Positions 1 to 12,433 of a stretch of 64,000 bases of DNA are shown here, one piece after another. This DNA is from Poritiphilus flavus. GTDB taxonomy: Bacteria > Bacteroidota > Bacteroidia > Flavobacteriales > Flavobacteriaceae. The notes under the pieces are model-generated. The model was not told the origin of the DNA. It saw nothing but the letters and a program-made list of their open reading frames with translations, and did no database searches. The stretch is from assembly GCF_009901585.1 (NCBI RefSeq), contig NZ_WXYO01000006.1:248001-312000 (forward strand), in the 5' to 3' direction. The first letter of the stretch is position 1. Every line of letters begins with the position of its first letter. Position numbers and translations under genes: made by a program.

Positions 1-3000
1 GGAAGGGGACCCTGACCAGGATACATTTCAGCAATACAGGTGACCGACAGAAACTTCTCTCCGTGGACCAATGGGGCAGTGGCATAGCCTGGAGTACAAT
101 GCGGAGTGCATTTTCTGGCTGTACCAATTTAGAGGTCGAGGCGACCGATGCTCCCGACCTAAGCGGCGTGACCAGTCTGGATAGTATGTTTGCCCAGTGC
201 ACATCACTTACAGGGTCAACGGGCTTCTCCAACTGGAATACCAGTAAGGTGACCAATATGCGCATGATGTTTTGGTCTGCAACTGCCTTTAACGGGAACA
301 TCGGTTCCTGGAACACCAGCAAAGTGACCAGTATGTACAACATGTTTGGCTTTGCAAGTACCTTTAACCAGGACATCGGTTCCTGGAATGTGGGCCAGGT
401 GAAAACTATGTACGGGATGTTTTACAATGCAAGTGCCTTTAACAGGGCCATCGGTTCCTGGAATACTGGCAATGTGACCAGTATGGGCGCGATGTTCAAA
501 GACGCGACCGCCTTTAACCAGGACATCGGTTCCTGGAACACAGGAAGCGTGGGCGATATGTACGAGATGTTTTATCGCGCAAGTGCCTTTGACCAGGACA
601 TCGGTTCCTGGGACCTGGGCCAGTTGAACGGGGCTGGGGGCTATACCATGCTCAGCGGTAGTGGGCTCTCGGTTGCCAACTGGGACGCCACGCTGATCGG
701 TTGGCATGCGCAGGGCTTTACCAACACGGTTACCATCGGTGCCTCTGGCCTGGTGTACTGCACGGCCGGCACACAGCATGCCGCTTTGAACTCCGGATCC
801 TTCAAAGTCAGTGGCGACAGTGCGGAAACCACTCCGCCGACGGCCCGATGTAAGTCGGCTACCCTCCAGCTGGGCACCACCGGTACGGCGACCCTGACGG
901 CCGCCCTTGTGGACAATGGCTCCAGCGATGCCTGTGGCGATGTCTCATTGGTCCTGTCCAAGAGCAACTTTACGACCGCCGACCTCGGTGATAACACAGT
1001 GACCCTGACGGTGACCGACCCCAATTGGAACACAAACAGTTGTACGGCCACAGTGACCGTGGAGGATCCATCAAAAGCCAATTTTATCACCACCTGGGAC
1101 ACGACCAAACCCGGCTTTTCCAATGGGAACTCCATCCATATTCTTGCCACAGGGATCTACGATGTGGACCTAGGCAATGACGGTATCTTTGACCTGTTCG
1201 ACCAGAACGGAATCACGACCATAGATGTGACCTATTACGGCCATACCGCCGGGCAGATACAGGTGGCCCTTCGCAATGCTGCTTCCGGGGCTGGGAACCT
1301 GACCAGGATACACTTCCACAATGCGGGCGACAAGGATAAGCTACTCTCCGTGGACAACTGGGGCAGCAGTATCTCCTGGATCGCAATGTGGGGTGCATTT
1401 CAAGGCTGCACCAACCTGGAGGTCAAAGCAACGGACGTCCCTGACCTGGGCAGGGTGACAGATATGGGGCAGATGTTCCAAGGGTGCACCTCACTTACTG
1501 GGATGAAAGGCTTCTCTAATTGGGATACCAACAAGGTGACTGATATGGAGGAAATGTTTGCTGGTGCAAGCGCCTTTAAAGGCGATATCAGTTCCTGGGA
1601 CACGACCAATGTGAGTGATATGGAGGGCATGTTTGACGGGGCCAGTTCCTTTAATGGGAATATTGGTTCCTGGAATGTGGCCAACGTTACCAATATGGGC
1701 TGGATGTTCCGGGATGCAACCTCCTTTGATCAGGACATTAGCACCTGGAACACGACAAAGGTGACAGATATGCGTTACATGTTCCAAGGGGCAACCTCCT
1801 TTAACGGGGCTATCGGTTCCTGGAACACCAGTAGCGTCACCGATATGGGAAGCATGTTTTCTAACGCAACCTCCTTTGATCAGGACATTGGTTCCTGGGA
1901 TACCGGCAAGGTGACCGATATGGAACGAATGTTTTTTCAGGCAACCTCCTTTAACGGGGCCATCGGTTCCTGGAACACCAGCAGCGTGATCAATATGTGG
2001 TATATGTTCAATGACGCGAGCGCCTTTGACCAGAACCTGGGCGATTGGGACCTGGGGCAGCTGACCTATGGCAGGAATATGCTCAACGACAGTGGGCTCT
2101 CGGTTGCCAATTGGGACGCCACCCTCATAGGCTGGTACGGCCAGGGTTTTACCAACACCACTACCATCAGCGCTTCCGGCCTGGTCTACTGCAAGGCAGG
2201 TACACAGCGTGCCGCGCTAACCCTCAACATTATCAGGGACCGTGCAGAAACCACCCCGCCGACAGCCGTTTGCAAGGCGGTAACCCTCCAACTGGATGCC
2301 AATGGTAAGGCAACTCTGACGACCGACCTTGTTGATAATGGTTCCAGCGATGCCTGTGGCGATGTCTCATTGGGCCTGTCCAAGTCTAGCTTCTCCACCT
2401 CCGACCTGGGCGTGAATACAGTGACCCTTACGGTGACCGACCCCAATGGGAACAGCAGCACCTGTCAGGCCTCAGTGACCGTGGAGGACCCCGCAAGCCT
2501 GTTTGTGACCACCTGGGACACTACCAAACCCGGCACCTCCGGCGGGAACTCCATCACCATCCCGGCTGAAGGGACCTACGATGTGGACCTTGGCAATGAC
2601 GGCAGCTATGAATTGTTTGACCAGACCGGGACCACAACCATAAATGTCACTACCTATGGCCATACCGCCGGGGAGATACAGCTGGCCCTTCGCAATGCGG
2701 CCTCCGGTTCCGGAAACCTAACAAGCATTCGTTTCAACAACACGGGAGACAAACAAAAATTGATCTCTGTAGACCAGTGGGGTAGCAGTATAGCCTGGAG
2801 TACCATGGCCAGCGCATTCTACGGCTGTTCCAACTTGCAGGTCAAGGCGACCGATGCCCCGGATCTGGGCAGTGTGACCAATATGTCCGGGATGTTCCGG
2901 AGTGCAAGCGTCTTTAACGGGGACATCGGTTCCTGGAACACGGCTGGTGTGACAGACATGAACAGTATGTTCCAGAATGCAAGCGCCTTTAATGGGGACA

Positions 3001-6000
3001 TCGGCTCCTGGGACACGGGTAAGGTGACCACTATGCACCGGATGTTTTACAATGCCACAGCCTTTAGCGGAAATATCGGTTCCTGGGACACGGACAATGT
3101 GACCAGTATGGGACTTATGTTTTATGGTGCAAGCGCTTTTAACGGGAACATTGGTTCCTGGGAGACAGCCAGCGTAACCAACATGCAATCCATGTTCTCT
3201 AGTGCAAGCGCCTTTGATCAGGATCTCAGTTCCTGGAACACAGGCAATGTGACCGATATGAACGCTATGTTTTTTCGCGCAAGCGCCTTTAACCAGAACA
3301 TCGATTCCTGGGACACCAGCAGCGTGACCGATATGGGCGGCATGTTTTGGGGCGCAACCACCTTTGACCAGGACCTTGGTTCCTGGAACACCAGCAGCGT
3401 GACGAATATGAGCTTCATGTTTTACAATGCAAGCGTCTTTGACCAGGACATCGGTTCCTGGAACACCACTAAGGTGACTAATATGTCCGGTATGTTCCGG
3501 AGTGCAAGTACCTTTAATGGAAACATCAGTTCCTGGGACACCAGCAAGGTGAGCAAGATGGATAACATGTTTAATAGTGCAACCGCCTTTGACCAGGACC
3601 TGGGCGCATGGGACCTGTGGTGGCTTACCAATGGGACTTCCATGCTCGATGGCAGTGGGCTCTCTATTGATAATTGGGACGCCACGTTGATCGGTTGGTA
3701 CAACCAGGGCCTTGCCGGAACAATCTTACTCGACGCTTTGGGACTGGTCTACTGCAAGGCCGTCACCGAGCGCGCCGCGTTCTCCTATGACATTACCGGA
3801 GACCGCGCAGAAACCACCCCGCCGACAGCGAGTGATCCAGTACCGATAAGTGTACAATGTGCATCCGACGTTCCCGCTGCAGACATCACCGTAGTGACCG
3901 ATGAAGCGGACAACTGTGGGACACCTACAGTGACCTTTGTGAGTGATGTAAGTGATGGGAACAGCAACCCTGAGGTGATCACCCGGACTTATCGGGTGAC
4001 CGACGAAGTAGGAAACAGTACCGATGTGACCCAGATCATTACAGTTAACGATACGACAGCCCCCACGGCCAGCAATCCGGCACCAATCAATGACCAGTGC
4101 AGTGCCCCCGCACCGGACATCACGGAAGTGACCGACGAGGCCGACAACTGTACGGCAAGCCCGACAGTCACCTTTGTCAGTGATGTGAGTGATGGGAACA
4201 GCAACCCAGAGGTAATCACCCGAACCTATCGGGTGACTGATGGAGCAGGGAATAGCACCGATGTCACCCAGACCATCACAGTAAACGATACAACGGCCCC
4301 CACCGCAAGCAACCCGGCAGCGGTGAGTGTACAGTGCTCCTCCAATGTGCCTGCCGTAGACATCGCGGAAGTGACCGATGAGGCGGACAACTGTACGGCC
4401 AACCCAACAGTCACCTTTGTCAGTGATGTGAGTGATGGGAACAGCAACCCAGAGGTGGTCACCCGAACCTATCGGGTGACCGATGGAGCAGGGAATAGCA
4501 CCGATGTGACCCAGACCATAACGATAAACGATACAACGGCTCCTACGGCCAGCAACCCGGCAGCGGTGAGTGTACAGTGTTCCTCCAATGTGCCTGCCGT
4601 AGACATCACAGTAGTAGTAGACGAAGCGGACAACTGTACAGCAAACCCAACAGTTACCTTTGTGAGTGATGTAAGCGATGGCAACAGCAACCCTGAGGTG
4701 ATCACCCGTACCTATAGGGTGACTGATGGAGCAGGGAATAGCACCGATGTAGCCCAGACCATCACAGTAAACGATACAACGGCTCCTACAGCCAGCAATG
4801 CGGTAGCCATAAGTGCACAGTGTAGCGCCCCAGCACCAGATATTACCGTAGTGACCGATAAGGCCGACAACTGTACGGCAAGCCCGACAGTCACCTTTGT
4901 CAGTGATGTGAGTGATGGCAACAGCAACCCTGAAGTGATCACCCGTACCTATAGGGTTACCGATGGGGCAGGGAACAGTACGGATGTAACTCAGACCATA
5001 ACAGTTAATGATACAATGGCTCCCACGGCCAGCAATCCGGCACCAATCAATGCCCAGTGCAGTGCCCCCGCACCAGACATTACGGTAGTGACCGACGAGG
5101 CCGACAACTGTACAGCAAGCCCGACCGTTACCTTTGTGAGTGATGTAAGCGATGGCAACAGCAACCCTGAGGTGATCACGCGGACCTACAGAGTTACCGA
5201 TGGTGCAGGGAACAGTACGGATGTAACTCAGACCATAATAGTTAATGATACAATGGCTCCCACGGCCAGTAATCCGGCACCAATAAATGCCCAGTGCAGT
5301 GCCCCCGCACCAGACATCACCGTAGTGACCGATGAAGCCGATAATTGTACGGCCAGCCCAACGGTCACTTTTGTAAGTGATATAAGTGATGGCAACAGCA
5401 ACCCTGAAGTGATCACCCGAACCTATCGGGTGACCGATGGAGCAGGGAACAGTACGGATATCACCCAGACCATCACTGTAAACGATACAGCGGCCCCCAC
5501 CGCAAGCAACCCGGCAGCGGTGAGTGTACAGTGTTCCTCCAATGTCCCTGCTGTAGACATCACCGAAGTGACCGATGAAGCCGATAATTGTACGGCCAAC
5601 CCAACGGTCACTTTTGTAAGTGACATAAGCGATGGCAACAGCAACCCTGAGGTAATCACCCGTACCTATCGAGTGACCGACGCGGCTGGGAACTCCACAG
5701 ATGTAACCCAGACCATTACAATAAACGATACTACTGCTCCAACGGCCAGCGACCTGGCAGCGGTAAGCGTACAATGTTCCTCCAATGTCCCAGCCGTAGA
5801 TATCACGGTGGTAAACGATGAGGCAGACAACTGTACGGCCAACCCAACGGTCACTTTTGTAAGTGACGTAAGCGATGGCAACAGCAACCCCGAGGTGATC
5901 AGCCGGACCTATCGTGTTACCGATGGAGCAGGGAACAGTACGGATGTAACTCAGACCATCACGATAAATGATACGACGGCCCCCACGGCCAGCGATCCGG

Positions 6001-8831
6001 CACCAATCAATGCCCAGTGCAGTGCCCCCGCACCAGATATTACCGTAGTGACCGATAAGGCCGACAACTGTGAGACACCGACTGTGACCTTTGTGAGTGA
6101 TGTAAGCGATGGCAACAGCAATCCGGAAGTGATCACTCGGACCTATAGAGTTACCGATGAAGCCGGGAACAGTACCGATGTGACCCAGACCATTACAGTT
6201 AACGATACCACGGCCCCCTCGGCCAGCAATCCGGTAGCGATCAGTGCCCAGTGTAATGCCCCGGCACCGGACATCACTGTAGTGACCGATGAAGCGGATA
6301 ACTGTACCGGAAATCCAACAGTCACGTTTATGAGTGATGTGAGCGATGGCAACAGCTACCCAGAGGTGATCACCCGAACCTATAGGGTGACCGACGGGGC
6401 AGGGAATAGTACCGATGTGACCCAAACGATCACTGTGGGTGATACAACAGCTCCTACGGCCAGCAATCCGGCAGCAGTGAGTGTACAGTGTGCATCTGAT
6501 GTTCCCGCCGTAGACATCACTGTAGTGACCGACGAAGCCGACAACTGTACTTCAAACCCTACGGTCACCTTTGTAAGTGATGTGAGTGATGGCAACAGCT
6601 ACCCTGAGGTGATCACCCGGACCTATAGGGTGACCGATGGAGCAGGGAATAGTACCGATGTAACTCAAACGATCACCGTAATAGATACGACGGCGCCTAC
6701 GGCACAGTGCAAGCCGGTGAAACTTCGATTGGATATCAACGGTACGGCCAGCCTGGATACCGACCTTGTGGACGCCGGTTCCAGTGATGCCTGTGGGAAC
6801 GTCACTCTGGACGTATCCCGGAACCGCTTTACGACCACCGACCTTGGGGCGAACACGGTGACCCTTATAGTGGAGGACAGCAGCGGCAACTCGGCCAGCT
6901 GCATGGCCTCGGTGACTGTGGCAGACTCTGCAACCTTTGTTACCACCTGGGACACGACCAGTGGGAACTCCATCACCATCCCCGCCATGGGGACCTACGA
7001 TGTGGACCTGGGCGATGATGGCAGCTATGAACTGACTGACCAGCGTGGACCCATTACCGTGAACGTCACTGAGCATAGCCATGACGGTGTAGTACAGGTG
7101 GCCCTCAACAATGCCGCCTCGGGGGATGGGACCCTGGAAGGGATACGGTTCAACAATGGGGGAGACAAAGAGAAGCTGCTCTCGGTGGATCAGTGGGGCA
7201 ATGGTATCTCCTGGGGCATGATGGCGAGTGCGTTCTATGGTTGTAGCAACCTGGAGGTCAGGGCCACGGATACCCCGGACCTGGGCAATGTGGCCAGTAT
7301 GGATCAGATGTTCAGGGGTTGTACCTCACTTACCGGCTCCACGGGCTTCTCCAACTGGGACACCAGCAACGTGATCTATATGGGCTCGATGTTTTCCGGT
7401 GCAAGCTCTTTTAGCGGGAACATCGGTTCCTGGAACACAAGCCGTGTGATCGATATGAGCGGCATGTTCCAGAACGCGACCTCCTTCAATGGGGAAATCG
7501 GTTCCTGGGATACTGGCAAGGTGACCAGTATGGAGCGGATGTTTGCCGGGAACGAGAACGATCCTAACCCAATTGTATTTAACCAGGATATCAGTTTGTG
7601 GAACACCAGCAAGGTGACCAGTATGGAATCCATGTTCAGGAACGCAAGGACCTTTGACCAGGATATCGGTTCCTGGGATGTCTCCAGGGTTACCAATATG
7701 GCCTATATGTTTGCCTATGCGAGGGTCTTTAACGGGAACATCAGTTCCTGGAACGTGGGTAGTGTGACTAATATGGAGTGGACGTTTTCCGGCGCATTTG
7801 CCTTTGACCAGGAAATCGGTTCCTGGGATGTGTCCAGGGTGACCAATATGAACGGCATGTTGCGGTTCACACGGACCTTTAACAGGGACCTCGGTTCGTG
7901 GAATACAAGCAGCGTGACTATTATGAGCGGGATGTTTAGCAACGCAAGGGCCTTTAATAGTGACATCGGCTCCTGGAATGTGTCCGGGGTGACCCTAATG
8001 GGAGGCATGTTTTTGAATGCGGCCGCCTTTGACCAGGATATCGGTTCCTGGGATGTGGGCAGCTTGACCTCGATGGAGCATATGTTTAATGGAGCAAGCG
8101 CCTTTGACCGAGACATCAGCTCCTGGGACACCAGCAAAGTGACCGATATGCGGTCCATGTTCAAAAATGCGGCCGCCTTTGACCAGGACCTTGGCGAATG
8201 GAATCTCGGGGCGTTGAACAACGGCAGCTACATGCTCCATGGCAGTGGGCTCTCGGTTGCCAATTGGGACGCCACGCTGATCGGATGGCACGGGCAGGGC
8301 TTTACCAATACCGTGACCATCGGTGCCTTTGGGCTGGCCTACTGTACGGCCGAGACCCAGCGTGCAGCGCTAAGCTTCAGGATTGTCAGCGACCGTAAGG
8401 ACTGCGGAACAGGGAACCTTAGCCGTCTGTTCCTACCGAAACCGAAGGGCGATGAAACCAACAGCAATGATCTCAGTGGGCCGCCAGCTCTGGGCGGAAC
8501 AGGGGCCGATGAAATGGACAACAAAGGCTTTGGCGGACTGCCGGCGGTGGGTAACAGGGCGTTCTCCCCGAATGGTGATGGGGTCAACGATACTTTTTCC
8601 ATTTCCTGGCTGAGGCGCGATTACCCCAATTACACCATGACGATCTATGACCAAAACGGCTCCCTGTTGTACAAAGGGAACGCCGGGACAGCGGACTGGG
8701 ATGGGAGCGCTGCCGGCCAAGGTATTACCATGGGAGACGGTAAACTGCCCAACGGAGTATACTATTATACGATTGATTTTGGGGACGGGACCAGACCACC
8801 AGTTCAAGGGGTCGTCTATCTGCACCGATAG
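1..8831 (+). CDS. Giant BspA-type leucine-rich-repeat surface adhesin with type IX secretion C-terminus (5' end outside window)
   Basis: The frame is open from the window edge. The first in-frame start-like codon (GTG at 63) lies inside a repeat, so the gene begins upstream. Four blocks of BspA/DUF285 leucine-rich repeats with the core pattern F-x-x-x-I-x-S-W-N/D-x-x-x-V-x-x-M-x-x-M-F cover roughly 1-740, 1080-2190, 2500-3760 and 6950-8330. They are separated by Ig/HYR-like modules of about 80 residues, including 12 in tandem. The last 92 residues begin with [12 protein letters not shown] and look like the CHU_C / type B sorting domain of the type IX secretion system, so the protein is probably exported and held at the cell surface. 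BspA-like repeats in other bacteria bind host or matrix proteins; the ligand here is unknown. Next to the repeats, codon use is GC-richer than in the accessory region further on. Confidence 0.9.
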   Translation, partial: KGTLTRIHFSNTGDRQKLLSVDQWGSGIAWSTMRSAFSGCTNLEVEATDAPDLSGVTSLDSMFAQCTSLTGSTGFSNWNTSKVTNMRMMFWSATAFNGNIGSWNTSKVTSMYNMFGFASTFNQDIGSWNVGQVKTMYGMFYNASAFNRAIGSWNTGNVTSMGAMFKDATAFNQDIGSWNTGSVGDMYEMFYRASAFDQDIGSWDLGQLNGAGGYTMLSGSGLSVANWDATLIGWHAQGFTNTVTIGASGLVYCTAGTQHAALNSGSFKVSGDSAETTPPTARCKSATLQLGTTGTATLTAALVDNGSSDACGDVSLVLSKSNFTTADLGDNTVTLTVTDPNWNTNSCTATVTVEDPSKANFITTWDTTKPGFSNGNSIHILATGIYDVDLGNDGIFDLFDQNGITTIDVTYYGHTAGQIQVALRNAASGAGNLTRIHFHNAGDKDKLLSVDNWGSSISWIAMWGAFQGCTNLEVKATDVPDLGRVTDMGQMFQGCTSLTGMKGFSNWDTNKVTDMEEMFAGASAFKGDISSWDTTNVSDMEGMFDGASSFNGNIGSWNVANVTNMGWMFRDATSFDQDISTWNTTKVTDMRYMFQGATSFNGAIGSWNTSSVTDMGSMFSNATSFDQDIGSWDTGKVTDMERMFFQATSFNGAIGSWNTSSVINMWYMFNDASAFDQNLGDWDLGQLTYGRNMLNDSGLSVANWDATLIGWYGQGFTNTTTISASGLVYCKAGTQRAALTLNIIRDRAETTPPTAVCKAVTLQLDANGKATLTTDLVDNGSSDACGDVSLGLSKSSFSTSDLGVNTVTLTVTDPNGNSSTCQASVTVEDPASLFVTTWDTTKPGTSGGNSITIPAEGTYDVDLGNDGSYELFDQTGTTTINVTTYGHTAGEIQLALRNAASGSGNLTSIRFNNTGDKQKLISVDQWGSSIAWSTMASAFYGCSNLQVKATDAPDLGSVTNMSGMFRSASVFNGDIGSWNTAGVTDMNSMFQNASAFNGDIGSWDTGKVTTMHRMFYNATAFSGNIGSWDTDNVTSMGLMFYGASAFNGNIGSWETASVTNMQSMFSSASAFDQDLSSWNTGNVTDMNAMFFRASAFNQNIDSWDTSSVTDMGGMFWGATTFDQDLGSWNTSSVTNMSFMFYNASVFDQDIGSWNTTKVTNMSGMFRSASTFNGNISSWDTSKVSKMDNMFNSATAFDQDLGAWDLWWLTNGTSMLDGSGLSIDNWDATLIGWYNQGLAGTILLDALGLVYCKAVTERAAFSYDITGDRAETTPPTASDPVPISVQCASDVPAADITVVTDEADNCGTPTVTFVSDVSDGNSNPEVITRTYRVTDEVGNSTDVTQIITVNDTTAPTASNPAPINDQCSAPAPDITEVTDEADNCTASPTVTFVSDVSDGNSNPEVITRTYRVTDGAGNSTDVTQTITVNDTTAPTASNPAAVSVQCSSNVPAVDIAEVTDEADNCTANPTVTFVSDVSDGNSNPEVVTRTYRVTDGAGNSTDVTQTITINDTTAPTASNPAAVSVQCSSNVPAVDITVVVDEADNCTANPTVTFVSDVSDGNSNPEVITRTYRVTDGAGNSTDVAQTITVNDTTAPTASNAVAISAQCSAPAPDITVVTDKADNCTASPTVTFVSDVSDGNSNPEVITRTYRVTDGAGNSTDVTQTITVNDTMAPTASNPAPINAQCSAPAPDITVVTDEADNCTASPTVTFVSDVSDGNSNPEVITRTYRVTDGAGNSTDVTQTIIVNDTMAPTASNPAPINAQCSAPAPDITVVTDEADNCTASPTVTFVSDISDGNSNPEVITRTYRVTDGAGNSTDITQTITVNDTAAPTASNPAAVSVQCSSNVPAVDITEVTDEADNCTANPTVTFVSDISDGNSNPEVITRTYRVTDAAGNSTDVTQTITINDTTAPTASDLAAVSVQCSSNVPAVDITVVNDEADNCTANPTVTFVSDVSDGNSNPEVISRTYRVTDGAGNSTDVTQTITINDTTAPTASDPAPINAQCSAPAPDITVVTDKADNCETPTVTFVSDVSDGNSNPEVITRTYRVTDEAGNSTDVTQTITVNDTTAPSASNPVAISAQCNAPAPDITVVTDEADNCTGNPTVTFMSDVSDGNSYPEVITRTYRVTDGAGNSTDVTQTITVGDTTAPTASNPAAVSVQCASDVPAVDITVVTDEADNCTSNPTVTFVSDVSDGNSYPEVITRTYRVTDGAGNSTDVTQTITVIDTTAPTAQCKPVKLRLDINGTASLDTDLVDAGSSDACGNVTLDVSRNRFTTTDLGANTVTLIVEDSSGNSASCMASVTVADSATFVTTWDTTSGNSITIPAMGTYDVDLGDDGSYELTDQRGPITVNVTEHSHDGVVQVALNNAASGDGTLEGIRFNNGGDKEKLLSVDQWGNGISWGMMASAFYGCSNLEVRATDTPDLGNVASMDQMFRGCTSLTGSTGFSNWDTSNVIYMGSMFSGASSFSGNIGSWNTSRVIDMSGMFQNATSFNGEIGSWDTGKVTSMERMFAGNENDPNPIVFNQDISLWNTSKVTSMESMFRNARTFDQDIGSWDVSRVTNMAYMFAYARVFNGNISSWNVGSVTNMEWTFSGAFAFDQEIGSWDVSRVTNMNGMLRFTRTFNRDLGSWNTSSVTIMSGMFSNARAFNSDIGSWNVSGVTLMGGMFLNAAAFDQDIGSWDVGSLTSMEHMFNGASAFDRDISSWDTSKVTDMRSMFKNAAAFDQDLGEWNLGALNNGSYMLHGSGLSVANWDATLIGWHGQGFTNTVTIGAFGLAYCTAETQRAALSFRIVSDRKDCGTGNLSRLFLPKPKGDETNSNDLSGPPALGGTGADEMDNKGFGGLPAVGNRAFSPNGDGVNDTFSISWLRRDYPNYTMTIYDQNGSLLYKGNAGTADWDGSAAGQGITMGDGKLPNGVYYYTIDFGDGTRPPVQGVVYLHR
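3828..6701 (+). repeat. Array of 12 tandem Ig/HYR-like coding repeats (234-243 bp units)
   Basis: Twelve near-identical 78-81 codon units each contain [18 protein letters not shown] and ADNC. Distances between equivalent GACAACTGT-type sites near the start (3909, 4143, 4386, 4629, 4866) are 234, 243, 243 and 237 bp. Two subtypes alternate irregularly: one with CSAPAPDIT and one with [11 protein letters not shown] or [11 protein letters not shown]. This pattern suggests unequal recombination or gene conversion inside the array. Each unit keeps a pair of cysteines that could form a disulphide. The module probably acts as a rigid spacer between adhesive LRR blocks. Confidence 0.9.
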
Positions 8832-8865
8832 GCAGAGGGACGTACAAAAGGGTCAGGAAAAATTA

Positions 8866-9177
8866 TCATAAGACAGGAGACGTGGACTCTTTATCCATGA
8901 AACAATAGGATAGGGAGTCCACGGGTTTTCTGTTATTCCAAATCTCGAAATGGATAGGTTCTGCCATGCTCTTGCCAGTGCTACCAACGAATCCGATGAT
9001 GCCCCATTTTGTAAAGTTTCGTATTTCTGCACGATAAAAGATACTCTTGGGCATATTGGGTTTTAAAACCGTACCGGTGTTCAATATCAACGGCGATGAA
9101 GGTCGGGACATCACGACTACAGCATCGGTAAAGAACACTTTGAGTTCGAGGTCATGAGCAAAGCACTTAGCGGCGAA
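8866..9177 (-). pseudogene. Possible decayed M23 (LytM) peptidase C-terminal fragment in the 8832-9195 gap
   Basis: The interval between the adhesin and leuB has no convincing intact gene. A minus-strand frame with no good start codon (in-frame stop at 9178-9180, a GTG at 9138) reads GIIGFVGSTGKS, then IHFEIWNNRKPVDSL. This resembles the end of M23 peptidases (usually VGSTGxSxGPHLHFEVxxNGxPVxP), but the first histidine of the catalytic HxH is missing. The hairpin after the adhesin lies within this frame. A plus-strand reading across 9061-9182 (VPVFNINGDEGR, then after a frame change HHDYSIGKEHFEFEVM) also looks protein-like, so the true ancestry is uncertain. Confidence 0.3.
8881..8932 (+). 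terminator. Long hairpin after the adhesin gene, probable terminator
   Basis: Arms CGTGGACTC (8881-8889) and GAGTCCACG (8915-8923) are perfect complements. They are extended inward by TATCC (8892-8896) and GGATA (8908-8912). GGTTTTCTGTT follows. The hairpin begins 50 bases after the adhesin stop codon. Confidence 0.6.
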
Positions 9178-9195
9178 TCATAAATGACTGCTGCC

Positions 9196-10251
9196 TCAAA
9201 CCCTGGCAGCCAGCCAGTCACCAACCTCGCTGGTCTTATAAGACTTTCCACCTTCTGCCAGATCTTCAGTAACCACACCTTCGGCCAGAGAGGCATTCAC
9301 AATATTCCTGATCGTCTCGGCTTCTTCGGCCAGGTTGAGGTCGTCAAATAACATGGCCGCGGATAGGATAGTTGCAAGCGGATTGGCAATATCTTTGCCT
9401 GCCGCCTGGGGGTATGAGCCGTGAATGGGTTCGTATAACCCAATGCTTTCACCAACGGAAGCAGATGGCATAAGCCCCATGGAACCTGAAATTACAGATG
9501 CTTCATCGGTAAGAATATCACCGAACATATTTTCGGTGATCAATACGTCGTAATCATTAGGCCATTGTACCAATCGCATAGCAACAGCATCAACGAATTC
9601 GTAGGAAACAGATACTTCAGGATAATCTTTGGCCATCTCCTGAACGGTTTCTCTCCATAAACGCGAAGATTCAAGGACATTTGCCTTGTCTACACAGCAA
9701 AGCTTCTTAGACCGTTTCATTGCCAATTCAAAGCCTTTTTTTGCCAGTCTTTGAATTTCAGCACGCGTATAGGTACAGGTATCGTATGCAGTATCTCCGT
9801 TGTCTTCCCTGCCTCGTTTCCCAAAATAGATGCCTCCGGTCAGTTCGCGTAAGAATACCAGATCTGTACCTTCTATCCGTTCCCTTTTTAAGGGCGATTT
9901 GTCAATCAAAGAAGGGAACGTAAAAGTGGGTCGTACATTGGCAAATAAGCCTAATTTCTGGCGCATTTTCAGCAGCCCCTGCTCCGGTCTTACCTTTGCT
10001 GATGGATCATTGTCGAACCTTGGGTGCCCAATAGCCCCAAAAAGAACGGCGTCCGAAGATATACAGGTTTCATGAGTCTCATCCGGATAGGGTTCCCCTA
10101 CGGCATCAATTGCTGCCGCCCCGGTTAGGGCTGGCTTCCAGTTAATCTCATGGGAAAACTTTTTGGCGACTGCATCGCAAACTTTTACGGCCTGGTCAAT
10201 GACTTCGGGACCTATCCCGTCTCCAGCCAGCAAGGCTATATTTAATTTCAT
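9196..10251 (-). CDS. leuB: 3-isopropylmalate dehydrogenase
   Basis: NAD-dependent oxidative decarboxylation of 3-isopropylmalate to 2-oxoisocaproate in leucine synthesis. The same enzyme class also handles 3-methylmalate in the citramalate route to isoleucine. At 351 residues it has the usual family length. Visible features are the N-terminal [11 protein letters not shown], the Arg-rich substrate loop with KRGRED, and the metal/nucleotide signature [10 protein letters not shown] followed by [10 protein letters not shown] and an [18 protein letters not shown] cofactor loop. It is the last gene of the minus-strand leuC-leuD-leuA-leuB run, 17 bases after the upstream synthase, which implies co-transcription. 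Confidence 0.95.
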   Translation of the reverse strand: MKLNIALLAGDGIGPEVIDQAVKVCDAVAKKFSHEINWKPALTGAAAIDAVGEPYPDETHETCISSDAVLFGAIGHPRFDNDPSAKVRPEQGLLKMRQKLGLFANVRPTFTFPSLIDKSPLKRERIEGTDLVFLRELTGGIYFGKRGREDNGDTAYDTCTYTRAEIQRLAKKGFELAMKRSKKLCCVDKANVLESSRLWRETVQEMAKDYPEVSVSYEFVDAVAMRLVQWPNDYDVLITENMFGDILTDEASVISGSMGLMPSASVGESIGLYEPIHGSYPQAAGKDIANPLATILSAAMLFDDLNLAEEAETIRNIVNASLAEGVVTEDLAEGGKSYKTSEVGDWLAARV

Positions 10252-10268
10252 ATGATGTGTTTGGTTAT

Positions 10269-11786
10269 TTATATGATGTTAAGCATTTTTTCAGTGGCTT
10301 TGATGGCCGATACGGTTTGATCTGAATCCAAACCCCTGGTGGTAAAATCTTTTCCGTTGTTCTGCCAGGTTATCACAGTTTCACAAAGGGCGTCCGAATT
10401 ACTTCCCGGAGGAATCCTAACCGCGTAATCGATCAGTTTGGGAAGTTCCAGTTTCCTGGATTTGTAAACCTTGCGAAGGGCGTTCATAAAAGCGTCGAAT
10501 TGCCCATCGCCCTGCGCATTTTCCTCATGAGACTCCCCCTCGATCTCCACGGCAACCGTCGTTGACGGTTTTAGACCTTTGGAATGCGTCAGTACATAAG
10601 ACTTTACGATAACCTTTTGTTGGTAGGTATTGCTGTCCAGTACATCCGAAATAATATAAGGCAGGTCTTCTTTGGTGACCTTTTCCTTTTTGTCTCCCAG
10701 CTCGATGATCCGCTGTGTTACCTTTTTCAATTCCTCATCGTTGAGGGTAAGCCCGAGTTCCTGTAAATTTTTCTGAATGTTAGCCTTACCGGAAGTCTTT
10801 CCAAGAGCGTATTTGCGTTTTCTTCCAAAGCGCTCGGGAAGCAGGTCGTTGAAATACAAGTTCTTTTTGTTATCCCCGTCTGCGTGTATTCCGGCAGTCT
10901 GGGTAAAAACATTGTCTCCAACAATAGGTTTGTTAGCCGGGATCCCAAAACCAGTAAAGGCAGAAACCAGTTTGCTGACCTTAAAAAGGGCGGATTCGTC
11001 TACTGCTATCTCAATATGAGGCATAAAATCGTTGATCACAGCTACTACACTGGCCAAAGGAGCATTTCCGGCCCTTTCGCCCATACCATTAACGGTAAGA
11101 TGCAAACCATGGCAACCCGCTTTAAGGGCTTCCATCACATTGGCCACACTGAGGTCATAATCGTTATGTCCGTGAAAATCAAAATGTTGATCCGGATAGC
11201 GTTTAAGGATTTCATCGAGGAACCTAAAAGCCTCCTCATGCGTTAGCACTCCCAGGGTGTCCGGAAGTAGAATTCTTTTTACTTTTTGTGTGCTCAGAAA
11301 GTCCAGGAACTCAAAGACATAGTCAGCTGAATGCCGCATCCCATTGCTCCAGTCTTCAAGGTAGACATTGGTTGCGATACCAACTTCATCCCCTTGCTTA
11401 ATTACCTTGGCAATATCCTTAAAATGCTGCTCAGGGGATTTTTTTAGTTGATGGGTCAGGTGGTTCAAAGAGCCTTTGGTCAGGAGATTTTGAACTGTTG
11501 CTCCAGCTTTTTGCATCCATTCGATGGATAAACCGTTGTCTACAAAGGTCAGTACCTCAATACGGTCTAAATGGCCAGAGTCTTTGGCCCAATCCGTTAT
11601 TTGCCTGACAGATTCAAACTCGCCTTCGGAAACGCGGGCAGAGGCAATTTCAATGCGATCAACCCTGAGTTCTTCCAACAATAGTTTAGCCAGTGTAAGC
11701 TTCTCCGAGGCGGAGAAGGAGACCCCGGAGGTCTGTTCACCATCCCGGAGCGTGGTATCCATTATTTCAACTTTTCTCGCTTTCAT
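10269..11786 (-). CDS. 2-isopropylmalate / citramalate synthase family enzyme (citramalate-synthase-like)
   Basis: This DRE-TIM metallolyase condenses acetyl-CoA with a 2-oxoacid. It has an N-terminal catalytic barrel ([10 protein letters not shown] near residue 10, [12 protein letters not shown], and GERAGNAPL) and a C-terminal LeuA-type allosteric domain from about residue 380. The whole 505-residue protein resembles, from memory, the Leptospira citramalate synthase more than classical Leu[32 protein letters not shown] and a C-terminus with ATEKMLN. The residues that select pyruvate in that enzyme (Arg16, Asp17, Leu81, Leu104, Tyr144) all seem to have equivalents here. It lies 26 bases after leuD. 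It could make citramalate for isoleucine, 2-isopropylmalate for leucine, or both; annotation pipelines would normally call it leuA. Confidence 0.85.
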   Translation of the reverse strand: MKARKVEIMDTTLRDGEQTSGVSFSASEKLTLAKLLLEELRVDRIEIASARVSEGEFESVRQITDWAKDSGHLDRIEVLTFVDNGLSIEWMQKAGATVQNLLTKGSLNHLTHQLKKSPEQHFKDIAKVIKQGDEVGIATNVYLEDWSNGMRHSADYVFEFLDFLSTQKVKRILLPDTLGVLTHEEAFRFLDEILKRYPDQHFDFHGHNDYDLSVANVMEALKAGCHGLHLTVNGMGERAGNAPLASVVAVINDFMPHIEIAVDESALFKVSKLVSAFTGFGIPANKPIVGDNVFTQTAGIHADGDNKKNLYFNDLLPERFGRKRKYALGKTSGKANIQKNLQELGLTLNDEELKKVTQRIIELGDKKEKVTKEDLPYIISDVLDSNTYQQKVIVKSYVLTHSKGLKPSTTVAVEIEGESHEENAQGDGQFDAFMNALRKVYKSRKLELPKLIDYAVRIPPGSNSDALCETVITWQNNGKDFTTRGLDSDQTVSAIKATEKMLNII

Positions 11787-11812
11787 TTTACGGGAGGCCA
11801 GGCCTGATAGTT

Positions 11813-12409
11813 CTACAATGGAGTTCCCTGGGCAAAGGATTGGATATCATCCTTCATATTCACCAGGTAGTCAATATCATCAAACCCATTCAGCAGGTTC
11901 GACTTTTTGTAATCATTGATCTCAAAGGATTCTGATTCACCGCTGTTATTAATGGTAATGGTCTGATCCGGCAGATTAACTACCAACTCGCTTTTGGGGT
12001 CACTTTCCATGGACTTGAATATTTTTTCAAGGAACTCCGGACTCACTTTTACAGGTAAAACACCTATATTCAAGCAGTTATTTCGGAAAATATCCGCAAA
12101 GAAACTGGATACTACACAGCGAAATCCATAGTCGTATATAGCCCATGCCGCATGCTCCCGTGAAGATCCCGAACCGAAATTCTTACCTCCCACCAGGATC
12201 TTGCCGCTATACAGAGGATTGTTCAGCACAAAATGCTCCTTGGGAGTATCGTCTGAATTATAGCGCCAGTCCCGAAAGAGGTTATCTCCAAACCCTTTGC
12301 GCTCCGTGGCCTTCAAGAATCTTGCCGGAATGATCTGATCCGTATCCACATTCTCTATAGGCAGCGGCACCGCAGTGCTGGTAAGTACATTAAATTTATC
12401 GTATGCCAT
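11813..12409 (-). CDS. leuD: 3-isopropylmalate dehydratase small subunit
   Basis: Swivel-domain subunit of isopropylmalate isomerase, which pairs with LeuC to isomerise 2- to 3-isopropylmalate (and citramalate to 3-methylmalate). At 198 residues it is normal length. Landmarks are VDTDQIIPARFLK near the start and the substrate loop FGSGSSREHAAWA. The gap to upstream leuC is 103 bases and carries a heptamer repeat. The downstream synthase starts 26 bases later. Confidence 0.95.
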   Translation of the reverse strand: MAYDKFNVLTSTAVPLPIENVDTDQIIPARFLKATERKGFGDNLFRDWRYNSDDTPKEHFVLNNPLYSGKILVGGKNFGSGSSREHAAWAIYDYGFRCVVSSFFADIFRNNCLNIGVLPVKVSPEFLEKIFKSMESDPKSELVVNLPDQTITINNSGESESFEINDYKKSNLLNGFDDIDYLVNMKDDIQSFAQGTPL

Positions 12410-12433
12410 TTCTGGAAATTAAATTTTGTTTTT

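Noticed and set aside
63-65. GTG at 63 as the start of the adhesin
   Set aside because: The frame is open to the window edge, and the upstream codons read as the same conserved LRR cap as in the other blocks, so the gene begins outside.
3726-6425. 899-codon open frame on the minus strand
   Set aside because: It is antisense to the 12 tandem coding repeats. One stop-free repeat unit makes the whole opposite frame stop-free, and the translation has no recognisable protein features.
216-8825. Many other minus-strand open frames opposite the adhesin
   Set aside because: All mirror the LRR or HYR repeats and repeat with the same period; they are shadows of the coding strand.
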